NCBI GenBank assembly: GCA_036561085.1
Contig: DATBPY010000023.1
Location: 1-64,000 of the forward strand
Reading direction: 5' to 3'
DNA: 64,000 nt
Origin: CAILHX01 sp036561085
GTDB lineage: Bacteria > Pseudomonadota > Gammaproteobacteria > Burkholderiales > Methylophilaceae
The translations under genes were made by a program, and so were the position numbers. Shown here in pieces: positions 54,530 to 63,154 of the stretch (position 1 is its first letter; every line of letters begins with the position of its first letter). Below the pieces are notes generated by a model. It was not told the origin of the DNA, did no database searches, and saw nothing but the letters and a program-made list of their open reading frames with translations.

Positions 54530-55798
54530 ATGAGTAAAGATAAAGTGGATTTCATAGCCGCCAGTTGCACTGATGATTACGATCCGAATTCGATGCCGGT
54601 GGAGCAGGCTAGGCGGCTTATACGGCAATACCTTACTCCTGTGCATGACCAGGAATCGTTACCCATTCGTGAAGCTTTGGGACGAGTATTGGCGGCCGAT
54701 ATATTGTCGCCTTGCAATGTACCTAATCATGACAATTCAGCGATGGATGGCTACGCTTTTAATGGCGATGACATTGCAACTGAAATTGCGCTGAAGTTGA
54801 TCGGCACGGCTTTCGCCGGAAAACCCTATAGCGGAAAAGTAGGTCGCGGCGAATGCGTGCGCATCATGACGGGCGCGGTGATGCCGGATAAAACCGATAC
54901 CGTGGTTCCGCAAGAGCAGGCGCAAGTCGAAGGCGAAAGCGTAACTTTTATGGCAGGACCCAAGCGCGGCCAGCATCGCCGTTTTGCGGGTGAAGATTTG
55001 AAGTTGGGGCAAGTGGTATTGTCTAGGGGGCATTTGATCCGGCCGGCGGATTTGGGGTTGGTAGCATCACTGGGCATGGGAGAAGTGAGCATGTACCGCA
55101 GCTTACGAGTAGCTTTCTTTTCCACGGGCGATGAACTTACTGGTGTCGGCCAGGCGTTGGAAACGGGACAAGTCTACGATAGCAACCGCTACACCATTTA
55201 CGGCATGTTGATGAGGCTGGGTGTAGAAGTGATCGATATGGGAGTGGTGCGTGACGATCCCGCTTTGCTGGAACAAGCGCTGATCACCGCCTCAACCTCT
55301 GCCGATGTCGTGATGACAAGCGGCGGTGTCTCCGTAGGCGAAGCCGATTTCATGAAGCTGCTATTAGAAAAGCTGGGCCAGGTAGTGTTTTGGAAAATCG
55401 CCATGAAACCGGGACGACCGTTGGCGTACGGTAAAGTCGGCAATGCGCATTATTTTGGATTGCCTGGCAATCCGGTGTCAGTGATGGTGACTTTCTATCA
55501 GTTCGTGCGCGAGGCCTTGCTGCTGTTGATGGGAAACAGCCATCCAACGGCGATACCGTTGTTGTCCGCCATGTGTGTCGACGAGATCAAAAAAGCGCCC
55601 GGGCGCACGGAATTCCAGCGCGGGATATTAAGCCGGGGTGCCGAGGGTGCATGGAAAGTACGCCTTACGGGCAACCAAGGCTCGGGTATATTAAGCTCAA
55701 TGAGCGAAGCCAATTGCTTTGTGGTGTTGGCTGAAGATTGCGCCAATGTGCCTGCAGGAACCGTAGTGCAAGTACAAATTATGGACGGATTGGTGTAA
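54530..55798 (+). CDS. moeA: Molybdopterin molybdotransferase MoeA
   Basis: 422 residues, slightly extended at the N-terminus. Visible are NHDNSAMDGYAF, VRIMTGAVMPDKTDTVVPQE, FFSTGDEL and SGGVSVGEADF, then GLPGNPVSVMVTF. It inserts molybdate into adenylylated molybdopterin. It ends the moaA-mobA-mobB-moeA run; flhB begins 43 bases later. Confidence 0.97.
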   Translation: MSKDKVDFIAASCTDDYDPNSMPVEQARRLIRQYLTPVHDQESLPIREALGRVLAADILSPCNVPNHDNSAMDGYAFNGDDIATEIALKLIGTAFAGKPYSGKVGRGECVRIMTGAVMPDKTDTVVPQEQAQVEGESVTFMAGPKRGQHRRFAGEDLKLGQVVLSRGHLIRPADLGLVASLGMGEVSMYRSLRVAFFSTGDELTGVGQALETGQVYDSNRYTIYGMLMRLGVEVIDMGVVRDDPALLEQALITASTSADVVMTSGGVSVGEADFMKLLLEKLGQVVFWKIAMKPGRPLAYGKVGNAHYFGLPGNPVSVMVTFYQFVREALLLLMGNSHPTAIPLLSAMCVDEIKKAPGRTEFQRGILSRGAEGAWKVRLTGNQGSGILSSMSEANCFVVLAEDCANVPAGTVVQVQIMDGLV

Positions 55799-55841
55799 AG
55801 TATTTGTTTTACAGGCACTTACGTCTATAATCTGAGACACT

Positions 55842-56999
55842 ATGGCAGAACAAGAAAGCGACCTTGAAAGAACCGAGCCGGCCTCGCAACGAAGGCTGGA
55901 CGAGGCTCGCGAGAAAGGCAACATCCCGCGCTCCAGAGAGCTCAACACATTCGCCATCACCATGGCTGGGGCAGTTTCGCTGCTGATATTGGGTGCTGGG
56001 TTCGCAGATGGCTTGCGTGCGCTGATGCAGCACTGGTTCACATTCAATTATCGCATGCTGTCAGACCCCATGTTGATGTGGCATGGTTTTATAGATTCAG
56101 TCATCGCCGTGCTATTTTTATTTATCCCTTTTATGGTGATTCTGGTGTTGGCAGCTCTCATGGCACCGATGTCGATCGGCGGTTGGATGTTCAGTTCGGA
56201 TGCGCTACAGCCGGATTTCAGCCGCCTTAATCCATTAAAAGGTTTCGCCCGCGTTTTTTCCCTGAATGGTTTGGCAGAACTGGTGAAAGCGATATTCAAG
56301 GCACTCTTGGTAGGCGGCTTGGGTTTCTGGATCATCTGGGGAAAAAGGGAAGAGATACTGAGTCTTGCTGCTGAGCCCGTCAGTGGTGGCATTCCGCATG
56401 CGTTGCATATCATGGCATGGAGTTTTGTAATGATCACTGCGGCGATGCTGGTGATCGTTCTTATGGATGTGCCCTATCAGCTTTGGCAATACCATCACAA
56501 ACTACGCATGACCAAAGAAGAAATACGCAAAGAAATGCGCGAGAGCGAAGGCGATCCGCATATCAAAGGGCGTATTAGATCTTTACAACGCGAAGCAGCA
56601 CGCAAACGCATGATGGCCGAAGTGCCTACGGCAGACGTGATTGTTACCAACCCTACTCACTACGCAGTCGCTTTGCTTTATAAGCCGGAAAGCATGCGTG
56701 CGCCTAAAGTACTGGCCAAGGGTAGCTATCTACTGGCCCAACGCATCCGTGAGTTGGGCGAGGAAAACAATGTACCCATCCTGGAAGCCCCTTCTTTGGC
56801 ACGTGCGCTTTACCGACATGCAGAGATAGAACAAGAGATACCTTCTGCATTGTTTGCGGCGGTGGCCGAAGTTCTGGCGTATATTTACCAACTTCACAGC
56901 TATAATAGCGGCGAAGGTGCGCAACCATTGATGCCTAAAGATCTGCCGGTGCCCAAGGAATTGGATTTCGAGCCGCCGGAAGATGCAGTGTTTAACTAA
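55842..56999 (+). CDS. flhB: Flagellar export switch protein FlhB
   Basis: 385 residues. ESDLERTEPASQRRLDEAREKGNIPRS is a typical start, followed by four membrane helices. The autocleavage site N270-P271-T272-H273 precedes the cytoplasmic export-switch domain. A short tail with DLPVPKELDFEPPED follows. FlhB sets the change from rod/hook to filament export. flhA follows by 51 bases. Confidence 0.96.
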   Translation: MAEQESDLERTEPASQRRLDEAREKGNIPRSRELNTFAITMAGAVSLLILGAGFADGLRALMQHWFTFNYRMLSDPMLMWHGFIDSVIAVLFLFIPFMVILVLAALMAPMSIGGWMFSSDALQPDFSRLNPLKGFARVFSLNGLAELVKAIFKALLVGGLGFWIIWGKREEILSLAAEPVSGGIPHALHIMAWSFVMITAAMLVIVLMDVPYQLWQYHHKLRMTKEEIRKEMRESEGDPHIKGRIRSLQREAARKRMMAEVPTADVIVTNPTHYAVALLYKPESMRAPKVLAKGSYLLAQRIRELGEENNVPILEAPSLARALYRHAEIEQEIPSALFAAVAEVLAYIYQLHSYNSGEGAQPLMPKDLPVPKELDFEPPEDAVFN

Positions 57000-57050
57000 A
57001 GATTAACCAAGCAATTAATTAAGTAAAAAGCAGCACACAGGAGTGCGTGA

Positions 57051-59126
57051 ATGGCGATTGAAGCCCCAAAAGTAGGGATGCGGGAATTTGCACTACCACT
57101 GCTCATCATCATGATTCTGGGCATGATGGTATTGCCCCTGCCTACCATTTTGCTCGATCTGTTATTCACCTTCAATATCGCTTTGGCCATGATCGTCATC
57201 ATGGTCAGTATCTACACCCTTAAACCTTTGGATTTCGCAGCATTTCCTACAGTGCTGCTGCTGACGACATTGCTGCGTCTGTCGCTGAATGTGGCTTCGG
57301 CGCGTGTCGTGCTGCTGCAGGGGCATACCGGGCCGGACGCGGCTGGTAAGGTGATCGAAGCCTTCGGCCACTTCCTGGTGGGCGGTAATTACGCCGTCGG
57401 TATCATCGTGTTCACCATTCTGGTGATCATCAATTTCGTGGTAATTACCAAAGGTGCCGGCCGTATCGCTGAAGTGAGCGCACGGTTCACTTTGGACGCG
57501 ATGCCGGGTAAGCAAATGGCCATCGATGCCGACCTCAATGCCGGCATGATAGGCGAAGACGATGCCAGAAGGCGTCGTGCAGAAATCGCGCAAGAAGCAG
57601 ATTTTTACGGCGCCATGGACGGTGCCAGTAAGTTCGTGCGCGGTGACGCCGTAGCCGGTATTTTGATCGTATTCATTAACATTATCGGCGGTTTGATCGT
57701 CGGTATGGTGCAGCATGGGCTGGATTTCGCCACTGCACTGAACAATTACACGTTGCTCACCATCGGTGACGGCCTGGTAGCGCAAATCCCCGCGCTGATC
57801 ATCTCTACTGCCGCAGGTATCGTGGTGACCCGAGTCGGCGGCGATGACGATAAAGACATCGGTACCCAACTGTTGGGTCAGATGTTTGCAAACTCCAAAG
57901 TGCTATACCTCACTGGCGGGCTATTGTGCATCATGGGCTTGATCCCTGGTATGCCACACTTCGCTTTCCTGTTGTTGGGTAGCGGTGCCGCCTGGATAGG
58001 CTATACCATGGACAAGCGTGCCCGTCTGGCGATTGAAGGTACTGATAACGTCAAAGCCGTATTGCCTCCGCCTACCGACGAGATGCCGGAAGTGGGCTGG
58101 GAAGATGTGCAGTCGGTAGACGTGATCGGTCTGGAAGTCGGCTATCGCCTGATTCCGTTAGTGGATCGTGGGCAAGATGGCGAATTGCTGCGTCGTATTC
58201 GGGGTATCCGTAAGAAGTTTGCATTGGATTCCGGGTTTCTGGTTCCCCCCGTGCATATCCGCGACAATCTTGAATTGAAGCCGAATGTTTATCGCGTGGT
58301 GCTCAAAGGCGTAGAGATCGGCCAAGGCGAAGGTTTTGTGAACCAATACCTTGCCATTAATCCAGGTCGCGTGAGCGGTGAGTTGATCGGCGTACAAACC
58401 AAAGACCCGACTTTCGGTTTGCCTGCGGTATGGATCGAGAATGAAATGCGCGACCAAGCACAAGCTTATGGTTATACCGTGGTAGATGCATCTACCGTGA
58501 TCGCGACCCATCTTTCCAATGTGATCCAAACGCATGCTTCTGAATTGCTGGGACGAGAAGAAACACAGCAATTGGTGGATCGTGTGGCTAAAGAATCGCC
58601 CAAGCTGGTGGAAGATCTTATTCCCAAGACCTTGCAGCTCAGTACCTTGCAGAAAGTGTTGCAGAACCTGTTGGCTGAAGGCGTGCATATCCGTGACATG
58701 CGTACCATATTGGAAGTATTGGCGGATCACGCGATGCGTACCCAGGATACGGAAGTGCTGACCGCGGCTGTGCGTACCGCCTTGGGTCGTGCCATTACCC
58801 AGCAGCTATTCGCCGGTAATGAAGAGATACAGGTGATCGCGCTTGAACCTCGTTTGGAAAGTATGTTGATGCATGCCACGCAGACTCCGGGCATGGATGG
58901 CCCAGGGCTGGAACCAGGTCTGGCAGAGCAATTGCTGGAAGGCGTCAGTCAATCTGCTGCCGAGCAGGAGCAGATGGGTGTGCCTTCGGTGTTGCTGGTG
59001 CCCAGCCAGTTGCGTTCCGTATTGTCGCGTTTTCTGCGCCGCTCCGTACCTAATCTCAGCGTGCTGGCCCATAACGAGATTCCGGATGGCCGCACCATCC
59101 GCATCGTGCACACTGTTGGCGGTTAA
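57051..59126 (+). CDS. flhA: Flagellar export gate protein FlhA
   Basis: 691 residues. Eight or so N-terminal membrane helices are followed by the FHIPEP-type signature GAGRIAEVSARFTLDAMPGKQMAIDADLNAG. A cytoplasmic substrate-docking domain forms roughly the last half. CAGGAG precedes the ATG. The usual downstream partner flhF is not here; a SoxYZ-like gene follows. Confidence 0.97.
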   Translation: MAIEAPKVGMREFALPLLIIMILGMMVLPLPTILLDLLFTFNIALAMIVIMVSIYTLKPLDFAAFPTVLLLTTLLRLSLNVASARVVLLQGHTGPDAAGKVIEAFGHFLVGGNYAVGIIVFTILVIINFVVITKGAGRIAEVSARFTLDAMPGKQMAIDADLNAGMIGEDDARRRRAEIAQEADFYGAMDGASKFVRGDAVAGILIVFINIIGGLIVGMVQHGLDFATALNNYTLLTIGDGLVAQIPALIISTAAGIVVTRVGGDDDKDIGTQLLGQMFANSKVLYLTGGLLCIMGLIPGMPHFAFLLLGSGAAWIGYTMDKRARLAIEGTDNVKAVLPPPTDEMPEVGWEDVQSVDVIGLEVGYRLIPLVDRGQDGELLRRIRGIRKKFALDSGFLVPPVHIRDNLELKPNVYRVVLKGVEIGQGEGFVNQYLAINPGRVSGELIGVQTKDPTFGLPAVWIENEMRDQAQAYGYTVVDASTVIATHLSNVIQTHASELLGREETQQLVDRVAKESPKLVEDLIPKTLQLSTLQKVLQNLLAEGVHIRDMRTILEVLADHAMRTQDTEVLTAAVRTALGRAITQQLFAGNEEIQVIALEPRLESMLMHATQTPGMDGPGLEPGLAEQLLEGVSQSAAEQEQMGVPSVLLVPSQLRSVLSRFLRRSVPNLSVLAHNEIPDGRTIRIVHTVGG

Positions 59127-59198
59127 AAGAGAGCCTGAACGAGCCCCCATTTCCGTTGTCTACTGCTATATCCACAGTGTTACTTTGAAGGATTTCTG

Positions 59199-59978
59199 AT
59201 GAAACGGTTTTTTGTCCTGCTCTGCTTATTAACCTGCAGTTTTTTAAGCCTGAATGCATTTGCGGAAGCGGACTCCAATCTATGGCCGGTGCTGAAAAAA
59301 AGCTTCTTCGGCGACAAACAGATCGATGCTGCTGGTTCCATGAAGCTGGAAGGACCGAGACGCGCTGAAAGCGGTGCGCAAGTGCCCATCACTTTGACCA
59401 TAGATAAGCCGGATGCCTTCAAGAATGTATATCTGTTCGTGGATGCCAATCCCATTCCTTTGGCTGCGGTATACCACTTCACGGCACTTAACGGCAAAGC
59501 ACAGTTATCTACTCGCATTCGCATGCAGACCGATTCCTTCATTCATGCCGTGGGCGAGACTGCCGACGGTAAATTGTCTATGGCTGATATGGTGATACGT
59601 GCAGCGGGTGGCTGCGGCGGGGCGGTGGATGGCGACGATACGGAAATTCGCGCGGCCGCCGGCAAAATCAAGCTAAGCGTGGAAACACCGGTCAAGTTCG
59701 GTGAAGCTAACCCGGTCACGTTTTTAATCAAGCACCCCATGTTCACAGGTCTGCAGCGTGATTTAGTCTCCGGAGGCTATAAACCGGCATTCTTCATCAG
59801 CAAGGTAAGTTTCAGCTATAACAGCAAACCGGTAATGGACGCTGACTTCGGTGTGGCAATTTCAGAAGATCCTTACATGCGCTTCTTTTACTTGCCTGAT
59901 GCACCGGGAAAGCTTGATGTGACTGCCTTGGATAACGAAGGCAAAGCATTCACTCATGAGGTGAATGTCAGTAATTAA
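59199..59978 (+). CDS. SoxYZ-like fused carrier protein
   Basis: 259 residues with a signal peptide ending AFA-EAD (about residue 22). A SoxY-like domain leads to an internal GGCGG (137-141), whose C139 would carry the bound group. A SoxZ-like domain follows in the same chain. This fused form is known from loci with PQQ-dependent dehydrogenases rather than thiosulfate oxidation. A GAAGGA ribosome-binding site precedes the ATG. Cytochrome b561 and a SoxH-like hydrolase are next, but no quinoprotein gene is in the window. Confidence 0.85.
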   Translation: MKRFFVLLCLLTCSFLSLNAFAEADSNLWPVLKKSFFGDKQIDAAGSMKLEGPRRAESGAQVPITLTIDKPDAFKNVYLFVDANPIPLAAVYHFTALNGKAQLSTRIRMQTDSFIHAVGETADGKLSMADMVIRAAGGCGGAVDGDDTEIRAAAGKIKLSVETPVKFGEANPVTFLIKHPMFTGLQRDLVSGGYKPAFFISKVSFSYNSKPVMDADFGVAISEDPYMRFFYLPDAPGKLDVTALDNEGKAFTHEVNVSN

Positions 59979-60018
59979 TCGTAATTGAACGAGCCGGATT
60001 AACTTAATGCGGCGCAAC

Positions 60019-60053
60019 AAATAGAAATGGGCGCTATGCGCCCATTTCTATTT
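60019..60053. terminator. Bidirectional terminator
   Basis: Two perfect 16-base arms (AAATAGAAATGGGCGC and its complement) around a TAT loop. It lies between the ends of convergent SoxYZ-like and cytochrome b561 genes and can stop transcription from both sides. Confidence 0.9.
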
Positions 60054-60076
60054 GAAAATTGCCGGTAATTCCGAAG

Positions 60077-60670
60077 CTATTTACCGAGTGACATGCGCCT
60101 CATGACCTCATCCTTGTCTACGATCATGTGTTTTAAGGCGGCCAGCATATGGATTACAACCAGAGTCACTAGCAGCCATGCGATCGTCTCGTGTATCTCC
60201 TTGAAGACGAGGCGCAGGGGTTCATTGTCAAGACCGGTGATGACAGGGATGCCGAACCATTTCACACCGTATTTGCTATAGGCACCCATGATCAGGCCGC
60301 TTAGCGGCATCAGGAACATCAACAAATAGAGCAAGTGATGGGATGCATGAGCGGCTTTTTGTTGCCAAGCGACCATAGAGGCTGGCAAAGGCGGTGCAGC
60401 ATGGGTGAGACGCCAGAGGATACGCAGTAATATCAAGGCGGCGACAGTAATACCGAATGATTTATGCAAATTGAAATAATAGGATCTGAGAGAGATAGCT
60501 TCAGTGAACTGTACGGTATGCAGGTGCCAATTGAATAGATCAACAGACATGACCTTGGCAGCATCTTTGGGCAAGGTAGACATATACCAACCTAAAGCCA
60601 GCATGCCGATTATCATTACCGCAATCAGCCAGTGCAGGATAATGGCAACTTTGGTGTAGCGTGTGTTCAT
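60077..60670 (-). CDS. Cytochrome b561 family protein
   Basis: 197 residues from the ATG at 60670, which has GGAG seven to eight bases upstream; an earlier start is less likely. Four hydrophobic segments carry the heme histidines, for example in ILHWLIAVM, FNLHKSFGITV and VVIHMLAALKHMI. The family moves electrons between quinol and periplasmic acceptors. It is divergent from the SoxH-like hydrolase and may work with it and the SoxYZ-like carrier. Confidence 0.9.
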   Translation of the reverse strand: MNTRYTKVAIILHWLIAVMIIGMLALGWYMSTLPKDAAKVMSVDLFNWHLHTVQFTEAISLRSYYFNLHKSFGITVAALILLRILWRLTHAAPPLPASMVAWQQKAAHASHHLLYLLMFLMPLSGLIMGAYSKYGVKWFGIPVITGLDNEPLRLVFKEIHETIAWLLVTLVVIHMLAALKHMIVDKDEVMRRMSLGK

Positions 60671-60762
60671 GTAATATCTCCATATCAAACATTGAAAAAT
60701 TACTGCGCTTAATTAGTCCGAGGCGCATGCTTTAAGTTCATGGCAACCAGATGACATGCGCG

Positions 60763-60780
60763 CGGTCAAAAGTATGACCG
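60763..60780. promoter_or_regulatory. Palindrome in a divergent promoter region
   Basis: CGGTCA and TGACCG are 6-base inverted arms around AAAGTA, within the space between cytochrome b561 and the SoxH-like gene. It could be a regulator binding site shared by both; no regulator is identified. Confidence 0.3.
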
Positions 60781-60819
60781 TCATCATAACCTGAACTCCT
60801 AATACAGAGGTTTAACATA

Positions 60820-61752
60820 TTGTATCGTTCGCTTGCACTGATGCTGTTTCACGCCTCGCTCTATAGCACGTTTTTTTTCTCGCTCATCGCGGCGGCCGAG
60901 CCGTTGCCGGTTACGGAAGTTGCCCCCGGTGTTTTTGTACATCAAGGCGTGCATGAAGAGTTGACCGAAGGTTATCACGGCGACATCGCCAACATCGGTT
61001 TTGTGGTGGGTAAAACTGCCGTGGCGGTAATTGATACCGGCGGCACACTGGAAGTCGGTAAGCGCTTGCGCGAAGCGGTACGTCAAGTCACCGATCTACC
61101 TATTGCCTATGTCATCAACACGCATGTTCACCCGGACCATATTTACGGTGACGCAGCATTTTTGCAAGATCATCCGCAGTTCGTAGGACATTTCAAACTG
61201 GCCGATGCGTTGGAGTTGCGTCGGGATATGTACCAGAGAAATAACCTAGAAGTATTGGGAGCTGCTTTTGCCGGTAGTGAGATAGTAAAGCCCACATTGT
61301 TAGTTAAGGATACACGGGAGCTTGATCTGGGTAACCGTGTTCTGCAACTCAAGGCATGGTCGCCCGCGCATACCAATACGGATCTGACGGTGTTTGATAC
61401 CGCCAGCCAGACTTTATGGACAGGCGATCTGTTGTTCATTGAGCGAACTCCTGCCATGGATGGAGATACCCGCAATTGGCTCAAACTCATCCCATTACTC
61501 AAAGCGATCCCCGCGAAAATGGTTATTCCTGGACATGGCAGACCCACTGCGCAAGGACAACAGGCTTTCGATCGCGAGCAACATTATTTTGAGGTGATAC
61601 TGGCCGACATTCGTGCCAGCATCAAAAAAGGTGAGACCATGGAAAGCACCATGGATCATGCGGCCGCCAGTGAAAAAGATTCCTGGGTACTATTTTCTAC
61701 CGTCAATCGTCGTAATATCAACTTACTGTATCCGCAGCTGGAATGGGAGTGA
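60820..61752 (+). CDS. SoxH-like metallo-beta-lactamase-fold hydrolase
   Basis: 310 residues from a TTG at 60820 with AGAGG ten bases upstream; an ATG seven codons later is the alternative. A signal peptide ends near AAA-EPLP (about residue 26), so periplasmic. Zinc ligands H102, H104, D106 and H107 are in NTHVHPDHIYGD, and later WSPAHTNTD and PGHGRP supply others. It matches the quinoprotein relay system zinc hydrolases, found with SoxYZ-like carriers. The reaction in such relays is unproven. Confidence 0.85.
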   Translation: MYRSLALMLFHASLYSTFFFSLIAAAEPLPVTEVAPGVFVHQGVHEELTEGYHGDIANIGFVVGKTAVAVIDTGGTLEVGKRLREAVRQVTDLPIAYVINTHVHPDHIYGDAAFLQDHPQFVGHFKLADALELRRDMYQRNNLEVLGAAFAGSEIVKPTLLVKDTRELDLGNRVLQLKAWSPAHTNTDLTVFDTASQTLWTGDLLFIERTPAMDGDTRNWLKLIPLLKAIPAKMVIPGHGRPTAQGQQAFDREQHYFEVILADIRASIKKGETMESTMDHAAASEKDSWVLFSTVNRRNINLLYPQLEWE

Positions 61753-61809
61753 CAAGGTTGATCTAAGCACGTGATTGTTACTGCTATAATCCCAGCCTTT
61801 CAATGTTTT

Positions 61810-62586
61810 ATGTCGCGCAACATGGCGCATCCTACCCATTCCATTCACCCAAATAATGACCTGCTGCTGTGGGCATTGGTATTGTCTATCGGCCTGCATA
61901 GCGCAGCACTGGGATTGTTGCCTGGGTTCAGTTTTAGCCATCCTATAAACAGGATAGAACCGTTGACGGTGGAGTTGCAACAACTGCCGCCCCCTCCAGC
62001 AGTAGAGCCGGAAAAACCGAAACCACCTGAGCCGCCAAAACCGCAACCCAAACCCAGGCAGGAGAAATTACCGCCTAAAGTGGTGCCGCAACCGGTGACG
62101 CCTCCCTCCGCTCCTGCCGTGGTGCCGCAGCATAATGAACCTCCTCCACCTGTTGTCACGTCAGAGCCTCCTAAGGCTGCGCCATCGCCCGCTGTAATTG
62201 TGGAGCAGAAACCTGTTGAATCGCACCCGGCAATTACTGTGCCTGTGGCGACACCGAGCGCTCCCGCACCCGATGAAGACACTTTGGGTGAAGTAAGAGC
62301 TGCTTATGGCCGGTTGTTAAATAGCGAATTCTCCAAACACACCAGATACCCTCCTGTAGCAGCACTGAAAGGCTGGGAAGGGAAAGTACACATCAAGCTA
62401 CAGATCGATAAAGATGGAAATGTGATTGGAACGCCTGAAGTCACTGAAGGTAGCGGTTACAAAATGCTCGATGACGACGCAGTCAAGACCATACTGAAAT
62501 GTTCCCCACTGCCTTTGCCTCCTGCAGCATTGTTTACCAAGCCGGTATTTATCAATACCATTATTGACTATCATAAACAGCGATGA
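61810..62586 (+). CDS. tonB: TonB energy transducer with proline-rich spacer
   Basis: 258 residues from the ATG at 61810; the ATG at 61822 is equally possible, and neither has a clear ribosome-binding site. One membrane segment (about 18-38) is followed by a long Pro/Lys/Glu spacer, then a C-terminal domain with GKVHIKLQIDKDGNVIGTPEVTEGSGYKMLDDDAV. This is the classical TonB plan, unlike the coiled-coil version at 35656. exbB and exbD are not adjacent. Confidence 0.88.
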   Translation: MSRNMAHPTHSIHPNNDLLLWALVLSIGLHSAALGLLPGFSFSHPINRIEPLTVELQQLPPPPAVEPEKPKPPEPPKPQPKPRQEKLPPKVVPQPVTPPSAPAVVPQHNEPPPPVVTSEPPKAAPSPAVIVEQKPVESHPAITVPVATPSAPAPDEDTLGEVRAAYGRLLNSEFSKHTRYPPVAALKGWEGKVHIKLQIDKDGNVIGTPEVTEGSGYKMLDDDAVKTILKCSPLPLPPAALFTKPVFINTIIDYHKQR

Positions 62587-62673
62587 ATGGTCTATAACCA
62601 CTATTCAGTGCTTGCCTTGTTTGCCGTTTTTCACAACAATGAGGGTATTCTTTGATACCGATGTGTTCATTAC

Positions 62674-63129
62674 ATGCTTAATCAAGTTGTGCCTGATTTC
62701 AGTCTGCCCATGACGGGTGGAAATGACTTTCAACTGCATGAGTTTAAAAATAAAAAGCTGGTGATTTATTTTTATCCTAAAGATGCTACCCCAGGATGTA
62801 CGACAGAAGGTCAGCAATTTCGCGATCTATATGCACAATTCCAGGCCGCAGATGCAGAGGTATTTGGCGTCTCGCGCGATTCCATCAAATCTCATGAAGC
62901 TTTCAAAGCCAAGCTCGGTTTACCTTTCCAACTGCTGAGCGACGACGAAGAACTGGCATGCCGGCTGTTCGATGTCATCAGGATGAAGAATATGTATGGT
63001 AAACAGGTTAGAGGCATCGAACGCAGCACGTTTTTGATAGACGCGTCCGGTGTGCTCAAACAAGAATGGCGCAAAGTAAAGGTAGACGGTCACGCGCTTG
63101 CAGTGCTTGAAGCAGTCAAAACTATTTAA
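62674..63129 (+). CDS. bcp: Thiol peroxidase Bcp (peroxiredoxin)
   Basis: 151 residues. The peroxidatic cysteine is C42 in DATPGCTTEGQQF. The resolving cysteine five residues later, as in E. coli Bcp, is missing; C96 in EELACRLFD is the likely substitute, as in other members of the family. It reduces peroxides using thioredoxin. It is followed by phoH after 25 bases, a common betaproteobacterial pair. Confidence 0.95.
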   Translation: MLNQVVPDFSLPMTGGNDFQLHEFKNKKLVIYFYPKDATPGCTTEGQQFRDLYAQFQAADAEVFGVSRDSIKSHEAFKAKLGLPFQLLSDDEELACRLFDVIRMKNMYGKQVRGIERSTFLIDASGVLKQEWRKVKVDGHALAVLEAVKTI

Positions 63130-63154
63130 ACTTTTAGGAACCTCGGATCGATTC

